Shown here: piece after piece, positions 37,754 through 48,186 of the stretch | How positions within the stretch are numbered: position 1 is the stretch's first letter | Layout: each line of letters begins with the position of its first letter | Assembly (NCBI GenBank): GCA_016714445.1 | Contig: JADJNF010000010.1 | Location: 363,676 to 427,675 of the forward strand | Direction: 5' to 3' | Length of the DNA: 64,000 nt | DNA from: Saprospiraceae bacterium | GTDB lineage: Bacteria > Bacteroidota > Bacteroidia > Chitinophagales > Saprospiraceae | Notes under the pieces: generated by a model | What the model saw: only the letters and a program-made list of their open reading frames with translations | What the model was told of the DNA's origin: nothing | Database searches by the model: none | Translations under genes and position numbers: made by a program

Positions 37754-38308
37754 TCATTCCTTGACACACCTGAATACATATCCGGGAGGTATATTTACCG
37801 GAACAAAATAGGTATGTACGTTTCCGAAAATATTTTTATACATTTTTTTAATGGAGCTTACATAGTGCATCTGGATGAAGTTACCACCAGTCTTGAGCAT
37901 TTTTTTACCGGCCATCAATATATCTTTTGTCAATTCATCCGGCAATACTAAAAAGGGGATCGCAGAAATTATCATATCAACTTGTGTGATCCCATGTTTT
38001 AAGAGGTAGGATTCCATGTGCTCTGCGCTATCATTCACTAAAATCATACGAGGATCTTTTATTTTAGATATGACGGCACACAATTCTGTATTTATTTCGA
38101 AAACATATAGTTTGGCATCCGGTGACATTTTTTCCAGAATAAAAGAAGTGATCACACCATCTCCTGCACCCAATTCGACAATGATCAGGTCATCCTGACT
38201 ATCTATAAAATGACTCATCTTTCGGCACATGGACGGACTGCTCCTGATCACAGTCCCCATTTGCTGAAAATTTTTCAGGCTCTGAAATAAAAATTTTACC
38301 TTTTCCAA
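37754..38308 (-). CDS. Class I SAM-dependent methyltransferase (phospholipid N-methyltransferase-like)
   Basis: The short protein (184 residues) has an N-terminal helix FLFQSLKNFQQMGTVIRSS, SAM motif I VELGAGDGVIT, an acidic motif II (VFEIN) and a motif IV region DMIISAIPFL. This arrangement resembles PmtA-type phosphatidylethanolamine N-methyltransferases and the KsgA fold. The substrate is not proven. It is 236 bp downstream of the priA start region on the same strand. Confidence 0.7.
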   Translation of the reverse strand: MEKVKFLFQSLKNFQQMGTVIRSSPSMCRKMSHFIDSQDDLIIVELGAGDGVITSFILEKMSPDAKLYVFEINTELCAVISKIKDPRMILVNDSAEHMESYLLKHGITQVDMIISAIPFLVLPDELTKDILMAGKKMLKTGGNFIQMHYVSSIKKMYKNIFGNVHTYFVPVNIPPGYVFRCVKE

Positions 38309-38519
38309 GCTATACTCTCTTTGTCCAATATTAAAACCCTACCACAAATTAAAAAGCTAAGGTAAGAAAATTATCATTAGAACCAGAAATAAATCAGATG
38401 AATTGCAGTATATTTAATATCAAATTCTATTCATCTCATTACCTGTTGCAAACATGACCGATAAGTTTTCGGATATTTTAGACTGCATTTTGGCTTTTTT
38501 GGCCATCTTTACATCCTGA

Positions 38520-40331
38520 ATGAAACAAAAAACAAACCATATGGTATTAAGATGTGCAATATTCTTTTTTTGTCTTGGATTTAATGTGATCACCTATGCG
38601 CAGTCACCTTATATGGTGAGAGGAGATCTGGCATATCATACCTATGATCGTATGGAGATTCTCAAAATGACAGATTCCACCCTTGTCAATAGTATCAACA
38701 ATTATGATAGAAAGGCGCTGATCCAATATCTTTATTTATTGCCACATCCGACACAAATGAGCAGTAAAGATAATTATGATCTAATGCATGTATTTGCCGA
38801 TAATATGGAGTTTTTAAAAAATAATACTGAACAAAATACATCAAAAGATGATCATAACAATGATATTTTCAGGTCTTCAGAGACCAATAAAAGTATAGAA
38901 AACCCAATGCTGGCAGTGAATGCTTATGACTTCAGACGCCATCCCATTTTAAAATACTTTTACAAGTCTAAAGCAAATTTTCTGGAATTGGAGACACCAT
39001 CTTTTAAAATATTTATCAATCCTGTGATACAACTCACCTATCTGAATGAAAAAAATAACGGCAATATTATATTTCAAAATACCCGTGGTGTCGATGTTCG
39101 CGCCTACATTGATGAAAAAGTATATTTTTTTACTCAATTGCTTGAAAATCAAAGAAGTTACTTAAGTTTTGTGGATGACAGAATTCAGAAATTCGGTACA
39201 CTTCCGGGACAGGGATTTTGGAAAAATTATGAATCAACTGTCATTGAAAATCTGAAAGGATACGATTTTTTTAATGCCAGGGCTTACGTTGGTTTTAACC
39301 CGGTAAAAAGTATTAATATTGAATTCGGACATGGCAATCATTTTATTGGAAATGGGTACAGATCTTTATTATTATCAGATTACAGCCACAATTATTTCTA
39401 TCTGAAATTTAATACCCGCGTATGGAAATTTCAGTATCAGAATATATTTGCAGAAATGGCACCCACAACTACACTTTTTAATGCCGGAGACAAGCTCCTT
39501 CCCAAAAAATATACAGCTACACATTATCTTGCTTTCAAACCCAATACAAAATTTGAAATTGGTCTCTTTGAAACGGTCGTTTTTGCCAGAGAAAATCATT
39601 TTGAATTTCAATATCTTAACCCTGTCATTCTATATCGGGCCGTAGAACATTTTCTGGACAGTCCCGACAATGTAATACTGGGTCTAAATGCCAAATGGAA
39701 TCCAATCAAGGGAATATCCTTATATGGACAGCTTGTGCTGGATGAATTTAAACTGTCAGAAGTAAAAAAACAATCTGGTTGGTGGGCCAATAAATTTGGT
39801 GGTCAGATAGGTATAAAGTATATAAATGTTATGAATATCGATCACCTGGATCTTCAAGTAGAGTATAATGTGGTACGTCCATATACTTACGCTCACCGGG
39901 ATACTTTGGTGTCCCTTCCGCAGTATTCCGTATCCAGTTACAGCCACTCAAATCAACCTTTGGCTCATCCACTCGGAGCAAATTTTAAAGAATGGCTGAT
40001 CATTGCCAGATATAAGCCGGTTAATAAAATATATGTACAAGCCAAAGCACTTCTTACCAACTATGGAGACGACGCTGCAGGAGAAAACTGGGGTGGAAAT
40101 ATTTTATTACCGCTTGAAACCCGCGAACAGGATTATGGTAATGTCATCGGTCAGGGCATAAAAACCCAAGTCATGGCTATGAATGTAGATGCCAGTTATG
40201 AAGTTTTCCACAATTATTTCATTGATATTCAAGGCATGTGGAGGCAAACTAAAACTACCGTAAAAAAAGATCAGCATTACATTGGCGCCGGATTAAGGAT
40301 AAATATATCTAATATAGGGTATGATTATTAA
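38520..40331 (+). CDS. Outer-membrane beta-barrel protein, Wzi/RemB-like
   Basis: The 603-residue protein has a signal peptide (FFFCLGFNVITYAQ) and a C-terminal half of alternating beta strands. Segments such as NIEFGHGNHFIGNGYRSLLLSDYSHNY and NPVILYRAVEHFLDSPDN are characteristic of the capsule-assembly Wzi-type family, which in Bacteroidota includes proteins named RemB. A role in capsule attachment or gliding is thus possible. It stands alone between a methyltransferase and metH, about 4 kb before the polysaccharide cluster. Confidence 0.6.
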   Translation: MKQKTNHMVLRCAIFFFCLGFNVITYAQSPYMVRGDLAYHTYDRMEILKMTDSTLVNSINNYDRKALIQYLYLLPHPTQMSSKDNYDLMHVFADNMEFLKNNTEQNTSKDDHNNDIFRSSETNKSIENPMLAVNAYDFRRHPILKYFYKSKANFLELETPSFKIFINPVIQLTYLNEKNNGNIIFQNTRGVDVRAYIDEKVYFFTQLLENQRSYLSFVDDRIQKFGTLPGQGFWKNYESTVIENLKGYDFFNARAYVGFNPVKSINIEFGHGNHFIGNGYRSLLLSDYSHNYFYLKFNTRVWKFQYQNIFAEMAPTTTLFNAGDKLLPKKYTATHYLAFKPNTKFEIGLFETVVFARENHFEFQYLNPVILYRAVEHFLDSPDNVILGLNAKWNPIKGISLYGQLVLDEFKLSEVKKQSGWWANKFGGQIGIKYINVMNIDHLDLQVEYNVVRPYTYAHRDTLVSLPQYSVSSYSHSNQPLAHPLGANFKEWLIIARYKPVNKIYVQAKALLTNYGDDAAGENWGGNILLPLETREQDYGNVIGQGIKTQVMAMNVDASYEVFHNYFIDIQGMWRQTKTTVKKDQHYIGAGLRINISNIGYDY

Positions 40332-40448
40332 ATGTCATCGGGATTGTATAAATTATTTATAATCAACTGTTTAAATTTTTTAATCCTTTGTGGGTTTATG
40401 CCTCTCTGGTAAAATTATACTTTTCGGTACGGAATCAAGTGTTACAAT

Positions 40449-40480
40449 TTTGGGTTTAATATCTCAATTCACTAACTTTG
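40449..40480 (+). promoter_or_regulatory. Bacteroidota -33/-7 promoter of metH
   Basis: TTTG (40449-40452) and TAACTTTG (40473-40480) are separated by 20 bp, fitting the TTTG / TAnnTTTG promoter of this phylum. The -7 box ends only 8 bp before the ATG at 40489, so the transcript would have almost no leader. Confidence 0.55.
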
Positions 40481-40488
40481 CATCCAAT

Positions 40489-43400
40489 ATGAACGATTTA
40501 TATACATTAGCTAAAAGCAAAATATTGGTATTGGATGGTGCGATGGGTACCATGATACAGAGGTACAATCTCAGGGAAGAAGATTACAGAGGAAAACGAT
40601 TTAAAGATCACCATTCTGACTTAAAGGGCAATAATGATTTATTGTCCATCACCAGACCTGACATCATAGATTCTATACATCGGGCTTATCTTGAAGCAGG
40701 TGCTGATATTATTGAGACCAATACATTTAACGGTACAAGGATATCGCAGTCAGATTATCATCTGGAAGACTTCACTTACGAACTTAATCTGGAGTCTGCC
40801 CGCATTGCCAAAAGAGCAGCCACAGAATTTACTATACAAAATCCTGACAAACCAAGATTTGTTGCGGGAGCGATGGGGCCCACTAATAAGACTGCATCCA
40901 TTTCTCCTGATGTCAATAATCCGGGCTTTCGGGCAGTTACTTTTGATGATCTGGTGGCCAATTATTATGAACAGGCACAGGGTTTACTGGATGGTGGCGC
41001 AGATATCCTGCTGGTAGAGACCGTTTTTGACACCCTGAATTGTAAAGCGGCGCTATTTGCTATTCTGAACATACAAGAAGAAAGAAAGATAGATATTCCC
41101 GTGATGGTTTCAGGCACAATTACTGACGCCAGTGGAAGAACTCTGAGCGGACAAACCGCAGAAGCATTTTATATATCGGTAAAACATGCTAATCTTTTCA
41201 GCGTGGGATTAAATTGTGCCCTTGGCGCAAAAGAGTTAAGACCACATCTGGAAGATCTGAGTAATATAGCTGACTGCTTTATCAGCGCTTACCCAAATGC
41301 TGGTCTTCCCAACGAACTGGGTGCATACGATCAGTCACCTGATGAGATGAAAGAGTACATCCGGGAATTTGTATCTTCAGGTTTGGTCAATATCATCGGT
41401 GGTTGCTGTGGCACGACTCCTGAACATATCAGGGCCATGGCTGAAGCAGTAGAAGGTATGTCTCCAAGGGCTTTACCTGAGAAAAAAAATGTAACTGCAT
41501 ATGCAGGTCTTGAACCTCTGGTCGTCAGGGAAGATCTGAATTTCATCAATATAGGCGAAAGAACCAATGTCACCGGCTCAAGAAAATTTGCTAAACTGAT
41601 TGCAGAAAATAAATACAACGAAGCATTGTCTGTAGCCGCCCAGCAGGTAGAAAGTGGTGCACAGATCATTGATATCAATATGGATGAAGGGCTTTTGGAC
41701 TCCAAAGATGCCATGGTGAAATTTTTGCATCTCGTGATGTCAGAACCTGATATTGCCAAAGTACCGGTGATGATCGATTCATCAAAATTTGATGTCATAG
41801 AAGCAGGTCTTAAATGTGTTCAGGGGAAATGTATAGTAAATTCGATTTCCATGAAAGAAGGAGAAGCCGAATTCAGACGTCAGGCCAATTTATTACGCAA
41901 ATATGGTGCCGCTACGGTGGTTATGGCATTTGATGAACAGGGACAAGCCGATACCAAGGAACGAAAAGTAGACATTTGTAAAAGAGCCTATCATATTTTG
42001 GTCAATGAAATCGGATTCCCACCGGAGGACATCATTTTTGACCCCAATATATTTGCTATTGCCACCGGAATACAAGAACACAATGAATATGCAGTGCATT
42101 TTATAGAAGCTACCCGTATCATCAAAAAAGAATGTCCGGGAGCCAAAATAAGTGGTGGTGTCAGTAATATATCTTTTTCATACAGAGGCAATGATAAAGT
42201 AAGAGAAGCCATGCACTCTGCATTTTTATATCATGCTATACAGGCTGGAATGGACATGGGCATCGTCAATGCCGGTATGATAGAAGTGTATGAAGAGATA
42301 GATAAAACTCTGCTGAAACTGGTCGAAGATGTATTATTTAACAGAAATGAAAAAGCCACTGAAGAACTCACCAGCTATGCTGAAAGAGTAGCCGGTGGTG
42401 GCAAGATCATAATCAAAGATCTGAAATGGAGAGAAAACAGTGTTGAGGAAAGACTTTCCCATGCATTGGTCAAAGGTATTACAGACTATATAGATGAAGA
42501 CACAGAAGAAGCCCGTCAAAAGTATCCGACATCTTTGCAGGTGATCGAAGGACCACTGATGGATGGTATGAATATCGTGGGTGATTTATTCGGAGCAGGT
42601 AAGATGTTTCTCCCGCAGGTGGTAAAAAGTGCCAGAGTAATGAAAAAATCTGTAGCTTACCTTACCCCTTATATCGATGCCGAAAAAGCAATATCAGGTG
42701 GAGGCACAGCAAAAGGAAAAATATTGATGGCAACGGTCAAGGGAGATGTGCATGATATTGGTAAAAATATCGTGGGAGTAGTCCTTGCTTGCAATAATTA
42801 CGATATAATAGATCTGGGCGTGATGGTTTCTGCTGATAAAATTTTGCAGGCTGCCATTGATCATAAAGTAGATGTGATCGGGCTGAGTGGACTGATCACT
42901 CCATCGCTCGATGAAATGGTGCATGTAGCCAGAGAGATGAAAAGACGTGGATTCTCCCTTCCGCTCCTGGTGGGAGGAGCTACCACTTCCAAAACACACA
43001 CTGCCCTGAAAATTGAGCCGCAATATGACGGTCCGGTCATTCATGTGTTGGATGCCAGCCGCAGTGTTGGTGTAGTCAGCCAGCTACTTTCGAAAGAAGC
43101 GCAGGTGTCTGAACATTTTGTCAGGGATGTAAGACAAGAGTATGATGAGCTGCGCATTAAAAGAAATGCTGGTGAAAATTCCAAAGAGTATGTCACTATC
43201 GAAGAAGCCAGAACTAAAAAACCGGATATAAACTGGGAAAAAAATCCACCCTATACCCCTGATTTTATAGGCGTACATGTTTTCGATAATATTTCTGTCT
43301 CAACACTGATACCGTACATTGACTGGACACCGTTTTTTGCCAGTTGGCAACTGAAAGGCAAGTATCCAACCATATTCAGAGATGCCTTTGTGGGAGAAGA

Positions 43401-44160
43401 AGCAAAAAAATTGTATGATCATGCCCGGGAAATGCTGGATTTGATAGTTGCTGAAAACAGACTCCAAAACAAAGCAGTAATAGGAATCTTTCCAGCCAAC
43501 AGTGTGGGAGATGATGTGCAGATTTATGACCAAAAAAACGGAAAAACTTGTGATACTATACATTTCCTACGGCAACAAAGAAAAAAAGCAGATGGGCTGG
43601 CGTATCACTGTCTTGCAGATTATATAGCACCGGTTCAGTCCGGAAAACAGGATTATATTGGTGCTTTTGCAGTGACTGCAGGTATTGGCATAGAGCCTTG
43701 GGTAAAGATGTATGAAACACAGCACGATGATTACAATGCCATCTTGATGAAAGCATTGGCCGACAGATTAGCCGAAGCTTTGGCTGAATATATGCATGAG
43801 AAAGTGAGAAAGGAAATATGGGGATATGCCAAATCAGAACAACTATACAATGACGCTCTGATAGAAGAAAAATATCAGGGCATCAGACCAGCTCCAGGGT
43901 ATCCGGCTTGTCCGGACCATACAGAAAAAGACATCCTCTGGAGATTGCTTGATGCCGAAAAAAATACAGGAATAATACTTACCGAAAGCAAAGCAATGTA
44001 TCCTGCCGCATCAGTAAGCGGATGGTATCTGGCAAATCCGGAGTCAAAATACTTTGGCCTTGGTAATATTTCAAAAGATCAGGTACTTGATTACGCTAAA
44101 AGAAAGGAAATGGACGTTAAAGATATAGAAAGGTGGTTGGCACCAAATTTGAACTATTAA
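40489..44160 (+). CDS. metH: Cobalamin-dependent methionine synthase
   Basis: MetH transfers a methyl group from 5-methyltetrahydrofolate to homocysteine via cobalamin. All four modules are present in one 1223-residue chain. They are the homocysteine domain with zinc cysteines (GLNCALG ... IIGGCCGTTPEHI), the folate-binding domain (FINIGERTNVTGSRKF), the cobalamin domain with the cofactor His in DVHDIGKNIVGVVL, and the C-terminal AdoMet activation domain (RPAPGYPACPDH). The ATG at 40489 (MNDLYTLAKSKILVLDGAMGT) fits homologues; a GTG at 40390 would lie upstream of the promoter. No cobalamin riboswitch was seen. Confidence 0.97.
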   Translation: MNDLYTLAKSKILVLDGAMGTMIQRYNLREEDYRGKRFKDHHSDLKGNNDLLSITRPDIIDSIHRAYLEAGADIIETNTFNGTRISQSDYHLEDFTYELNLESARIAKRAATEFTIQNPDKPRFVAGAMGPTNKTASISPDVNNPGFRAVTFDDLVANYYEQAQGLLDGGADILLVETVFDTLNCKAALFAILNIQEERKIDIPVMVSGTITDASGRTLSGQTAEAFYISVKHANLFSVGLNCALGAKELRPHLEDLSNIADCFISAYPNAGLPNELGAYDQSPDEMKEYIREFVSSGLVNIIGGCCGTTPEHIRAMAEAVEGMSPRALPEKKNVTAYAGLEPLVVREDLNFINIGERTNVTGSRKFAKLIAENKYNEALSVAAQQVESGAQIIDINMDEGLLDSKDAMVKFLHLVMSEPDIAKVPVMIDSSKFDVIEAGLKCVQGKCIVNSISMKEGEAEFRRQANLLRKYGAATVVMAFDEQGQADTKERKVDICKRAYHILVNEIGFPPEDIIFDPNIFAIATGIQEHNEYAVHFIEATRIIKKECPGAKISGGVSNISFSYRGNDKVREAMHSAFLYHAIQAGMDMGIVNAGMIEVYEEIDKTLLKLVEDVLFNRNEKATEELTSYAERVAGGGKIIIKDLKWRENSVEERLSHALVKGITDYIDEDTEEARQKYPTSLQVIEGPLMDGMNIVGDLFGAGKMFLPQVVKSARVMKKSVAYLTPYIDAEKAISGGGTAKGKILMATVKGDVHDIGKNIVGVVLACNNYDIIDLGVMVSADKILQAAIDHKVDVIGLSGLITPSLDEMVHVAREMKRRGFSLPLLVGGATTSKTHTALKIEPQYDGPVIHVLDASRSVGVVSQLLSKEAQVSEHFVRDVRQEYDELRIKRNAGENSKEYVTIEEARTKKPDINWEKNPPYTPDFIGVHVFDNISVSTLIPYIDWTPFFASWQLKGKYPTIFRDAFVGEEAKKLYDHAREMLDLIVAENRLQNKAVIGIFPANSVGDDVQIYDQKNGKTCDTIHFLRQQRKKADGLAYHCLADYIAPVQSGKQDYIGAFAVTAGIGIEPWVKMYETQHDDYNAILMKALADRLAEALAEYMHEKVRKEIWGYAKSEQLYNDALIEEKYQGIRPAPGYPACPDHTEKDILWRLLDAEKNTGIILTESKAMYPAASVSGWYLANPESKYFGLGNISKDQVLDYAKRKEMDVKDIERWLAPNLNY

Positions 44161-44241
44161 TGTTTGACTATTTAATGAGTAACTGTTTATAATAAGTATG
44201 AATTCGCTCCTTAAATATTCAAATCAAAATAAAAATATACC

Positions 44242-47034
44242 ATGATATACAGACTTATACTCATCATTTTTCTGAGTACCCTTTCGACACTCGCTTACAA
44301 TCAAACTATCAATGAAGCTGCTGCCAGAGCCGAATTAGAAAAGAGAGGTTATGATGCAGATCGATTTAAACAGGAAATGATAAAAAAAGGAGTGAACCCA
44401 GACAATATCAATCCAGAAAATCCGGCAGAGGTAGCAAGGGCAAAAAAAGCGGCTGAAGAAGTGATGGTTCTATTGGATGCAGAAAAAAAAGCGAAAGAAA
44501 AACCCGCCCCTACTACTAAAAATCAAAAGGATACATTGACCGTCCCTCCGTCAAAAACAGTGGACACCAGGACAGTGGATGATAAAGAAAAACTGACCAA
44601 TCAGACCAAAGATATCCAGAAAGCTGTAAAAGACGGGGCCACTATCGAAGAAGCTGTGGCTGAAAAGTTACAGGAAGCCTCTATAGGTAAATTGCCGCCT
44701 GCCGTGACATATGGACAGCATATATTCCGGGACAAATCATTACAACTATTCAGAACTGCTGAAGATGCCAAGCCCACCAAAGCTTACGTCCTCGGACCAG
44801 GAGACAGGGTCGCTGTGTCTATATGGGGAAGTTCAACAGTAAATTTTGCCACAGAAATTCAAAAAGATGGTTATATACAAGCCACTGACCTTCCTAGAAT
44901 TTATATTTCAGGTCTGACTCTAGGACAAGCTGAAGAACAATTGTATACATTTTTAAGAAGGTACTACTACTTTGCAAAAGAGAATTATGAGCTTACTGTC
45001 ACTACAGCAAGGACATTGAATGTAAATATCGTAGGAGAAGTATTTAATAACGGAACATTTAATGTGTCTGCCATCAACACCGCATTTAATGCACTCATCG
45101 CTGCTGGTGGGCCAAACGACCTGGGAAGTGTAAGAAAAATACAATTGCTCAGAGCAGGCAAAAAACCAATCACGCTGGATGTATATCAATATCTCCAGAA
45201 TCCCGTGATAAGTCAGGACTTTTATCTGGCAGAAAATGATTACATCAATGTGCCGGTAGCTGAAAAATTAGTGCAGATCAAAGGAGCCATTAACCGTCCG
45301 TTCCGATATGAATTGATCGGCAATGAACAGCTGGCTGAATTAATAAAATTTGCAGGAGGTCTGCAAGCCAATGCATTGAAAGGAAATATCCGCATCAAAC
45401 GTATCGAAAATGATTCTATCAGAATTATAGATGTCAACTATGCTGAAATAGAAAAAGCGGGTAAAAACTTTGCTTTGTTCAATGGTGATGAAGTGGAAAT
45501 ACTCGCCATCAATGAAAATGTAAAAAATGAGGTATCTATTTCCGGTGCAGTAGAAAATCCCGGAACCTATGCTATGATTAAAGATGAAAAGATATCCGAC
45601 CTGATTAAAAAAGGGGTGCTGCAGGACAATGCCATTACTTCCATATCCTATCTTAAGAGGTTTAATTCTGATTACAAAACCATCAGATACGAATTTGTAA
45701 ATCTGGACAATGTGATCAATAATGCTCAAAGTCAGGACAATTTAAAATTACAGAAAGGAGACGAACTGATTATTTCGTCTAAAGCATCCTTTGCGGACAC
45801 TTTCAATATCATCATAGAAGGAGCGGTCAGAAACCCTACCATTATGCCACTTGGCACAGAAGATAACCTTAGAGTGTCAGATGCGGTATTTTTTGCCGGT
45901 GGGCTGGCAGATGATGCGATAGATGAATTTGCTTATATATTCAGGACCAAAGTTGCCGATGCAAAAACACAGGAATATATAGCTGTAAATCTGAAAGAAG
46001 CCCTTTCAAATCCATCCTCATCTTTTAATGTAAATCTGAAACCCAAAGATCGGATTGTTTTCTATTTAAAAAATAATTATACAGACGAATCTTTTATCAG
46101 GATAGCCGGTGCAGTAAGAAATCCCGGAGAGTTTTTATATAACCCATCCTTGAAACTCAAGGATGTCTTGATTTTGGCTGGTGGGTTCAGAAGAGAAGCT
46201 GCTTTAGACAGAATTGATGTATACAGACTTGATTTTTCAGAAAATAAATCTACCCGGGTGTTAGCGGCGAATCTTCGGTTGGATGAAAATTACAACCTAA
46301 AGTCAGGTGGTGAGAGTTTTGAATTGCAGCCATTTGATCAGATTTTTGTTAGATTGGCGCCTGAATTTGAACTACTCAGAAATGTTTTTGTCAACGGCGA
46401 AGTTAAGTTTCCAGGCACCTATGCATTAATGAGTGACAACACAAAACTGGCTACTATCATCAGGGAAGCTGGTGGTGCTACTGATGAAGCATTTCTTAAA
46501 GGGGCCACCCTTGCCAGAGGGAAGGACAATATTGGTTATGTAATAATAGATCTCGAGAAAGCTATAAAAAATCCGCATTCATTTGAAAATATAATACTTC
46601 AGGAAGGAGATGACATCCATATTCCTAAAATCAGCAATATTGTTACCATCACCGGCGCTACCAAAGCATCTGAACTGTATCCCGAAAAGATCATAAGTCA
46701 AAACAAGATACAGATTCCTTATCAGAAAGGTAAATCTGCAAAATATTATATTGACGCATATGCTGGTGGGATATCAAAAGATGGATCATCCAGGAAAATA
46801 TTTGTAGTAGATGCATCCGGTAAGGTAGTTAAAGCCAAAAGTTTTCTGTTCTTTAAAAAATACCCGGATGTAGGTCCTGGATCAGAAATCAAAATCGGAT
46901 ATAAGGATGTGGAAATCAAGGAAGTAAAAAACGGGGATAAGGAGGATGTCAAATGGGGAGATATACTGGCAAATTCAATCTCCCAGGCTACTGCCATTCT
47001 TGGTTTGATTTTATTGATACAAAATGTCAACTGA
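44242..47034 (+). CDS. SLBB-domain polysaccharide export protein (Wza-like)
   Basis: This 930-residue protein has a signal peptide (LIIFLSTLSTLAYNQ), a Lys/Glu-rich low-complexity stretch (about 55-140), the polysaccharide-export signature YVLGPGDRVAVSIWG (about 175-190), and then several SLBB repeats marked by V(N)I.GEV..NGTF, ISGAVENPGTYA, IAGAVRNPGEF and VNGEVKFPGTYA. A C-terminal hydrophobic helix ends the chain. It would form the outer-membrane export channel for the surface polysaccharide. No lipobox is visible, unlike E. coli Wza. It opens the polysaccharide cluster. Confidence 0.9.
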   Translation: MIYRLILIIFLSTLSTLAYNQTINEAAARAELEKRGYDADRFKQEMIKKGVNPDNINPENPAEVARAKKAAEEVMVLLDAEKKAKEKPAPTTKNQKDTLTVPPSKTVDTRTVDDKEKLTNQTKDIQKAVKDGATIEEAVAEKLQEASIGKLPPAVTYGQHIFRDKSLQLFRTAEDAKPTKAYVLGPGDRVAVSIWGSSTVNFATEIQKDGYIQATDLPRIYISGLTLGQAEEQLYTFLRRYYYFAKENYELTVTTARTLNVNIVGEVFNNGTFNVSAINTAFNALIAAGGPNDLGSVRKIQLLRAGKKPITLDVYQYLQNPVISQDFYLAENDYINVPVAEKLVQIKGAINRPFRYELIGNEQLAELIKFAGGLQANALKGNIRIKRIENDSIRIIDVNYAEIEKAGKNFALFNGDEVEILAINENVKNEVSISGAVENPGTYAMIKDEKISDLIKKGVLQDNAITSISYLKRFNSDYKTIRYEFVNLDNVINNAQSQDNLKLQKGDELIISSKASFADTFNIIIEGAVRNPTIMPLGTEDNLRVSDAVFFAGGLADDAIDEFAYIFRTKVADAKTQEYIAVNLKEALSNPSSSFNVNLKPKDRIVFYLKNNYTDESFIRIAGAVRNPGEFLYNPSLKLKDVLILAGGFRREAALDRIDVYRLDFSENKSTRVLAANLRLDENYNLKSGGESFELQPFDQIFVRLAPEFELLRNVFVNGEVKFPGTYALMSDNTKLATIIREAGGATDEAFLKGATLARGKDNIGYVIIDLEKAIKNPHSFENIILQEGDDIHIPKISNIVTITGATKASELYPEKIISQNKIQIPYQKGKSAKYYIDAYAGGISKDGSSRKIFVVDASGKVVKAKSFLFFKKYPDVGPGSEIKIGYKDVEIKEVKNGDKEDVKWGDILANSISQATAILGLILLIQNVN

Positions 47035-47076
47035 TTAAAATTTTCATGTTATCTTTGAGTAATTTTTATACTCAAT

Positions 47077-47606
47077 ATGTTAGAGACCCTTATATCATCC
47101 AAAACCCGTATCAAACTGTTGTTGAAGTTTTTCCTCAACAGTAAAGCTACATCTTATTTGAGGGGCTTGAATCAGAATTTGGTGAGTCTTCCAACGGTAT
47201 TCGTATAGAACTCAACAGATTTGAGAAAGCAGGCATGTTATCGTCTTTTATTAAAGGCAATAAAAAATATTTTAAGGCTAATACAGAACACCCGCTCTAC
47301 AGAGATACACACAATATTATCATGAAGTATATCGGATTTGATAAAATCATAGATACTGTGATAGAAAATCTGGGAGACGTCAGGAGAGTATTTGTCACTG
47401 GCGCTTTTGCCCTTGGACTGGATGACAATACAATAGATTTGGTATTTGTAGGAGATATAAATAAAGCTTATCTCACAGAATTGGTTGAGAAAGTAGAAAA
47501 ACATATACATCGTAGAATAAGATATATAGTGTACAGTGAAGCTGAAATGTTAAATATGAAATGGGAAGAAATGAATAGTCAGGCTTTATTACTTTGGGAA
47601 AACTAA
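47077..47606 (+). pseudogene. Winged-helix / nucleotidyltransferase-like regulator, frameshifted
   Basis: The first reading frame starts at ATG 47077 (MLETLISSKTRIKLLLKFFL ... SYLRGL) and runs into a stop at 47203. One base out of register the protein continues ESEFGESSNGIRIELNRFEKAGMLSSFIKGNKKYF and stays open to 47606. One base is missing near 47167-47169. Intact relatives consist of a winged-helix domain followed by a small nucleotidyltransferase-like domain and often precede UpxY genes in Bacteroidota polysaccharide loci. The 3' part alone encodes 123 residues from 47235. It may be a real mutation or a sequencing error. Confidence 0.75.
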
Positions 47607-47616
47607 GATTGGGAAA

Positions 47617-48186
47617 ATGATCAGTAAACTTCCAAAACAAGAAATAATCATTAATCAATTGTCTCCGACAGAAACGAGGTGGTTTGCTGTATACACCAAA
47701 TATAAATGTGAAAAGTATGTTGCTGATCAACTTTCTAAAAAAAATATCGAAGCATATGTACCGATTATTTCAAAAACAAGAAGATATTCCCGAAAAATAA
47801 AACATTACCAAATTCCACTGATCAATTGTTATGTTTTTGTTTGTATCAGTAAAGCCGATTACATCCCTACCCTTGAAACTGAGTATGTCATGAAATTTCT
47901 AAAACAGGGAAAAGATTTGCTTTGTATCCCACCTTTAGAAATTGATACACTGAAAAGAGTTGCCGGCGATGTGGAAGAAATATATGCCATTGAAAACAAT
48001 ATTTTTCAAGCAGGCGAGGAAGTAGAAGTCATTTCGGGACATCTGACTGGTATGAAAGGTAAAATCATATCACGGTCAGGTAAACGAAATTTTGTTATAG
48101 AATTAAATACCATTGGGTACCAATTAAGTATTCAAGTTGACCTGAACTTATTGAGACCCATAAAAAATAAAATATTAATCGCCTGA
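47617..48186 (+). CDS. UpxY-family transcription antiterminator (NusG paralogue)
   Basis: The 189-residue protein has an N-terminal NGN domain (RWFAVYTKYKCEKYVADQL ... YVPIISKTRRYSRKIKHYQIPLINCYVFV) and a C-terminal KOW domain (EVEVISGHLTGMKGKIISRSGKR). UpxY proteins bind RNA polymerase at one polysaccharide locus and let it read through the long operon. Its place just before the nucleotide-sugar genes fits that role. It follows the frameshifted nucleotidyltransferase-like gene by 10 bp. Confidence 0.92.
   Translation: MISKLPKQEIIINQLSPTETRWFAVYTKYKCEKYVADQLSKKNIEAYVPIISKTRRYSRKIKHYQIPLINCYVFVCISKADYIPTLETEYVMKFLKQGKDLLCIPPLEIDTLKRVAGDVEEIYAIENNIFQAGEEVEVISGHLTGMKGKIISRSGKRNFVIELNTIGYQLSIQVDLNLLRPIKNKILIA

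Noticed and set aside
40390..40488. GTG start extending metH by 33 residues
   Set aside because: The extension has no family similarity and lies upstream of a complete promoter; MNDLYTLAKSKILVLDG is the normal N-terminus.
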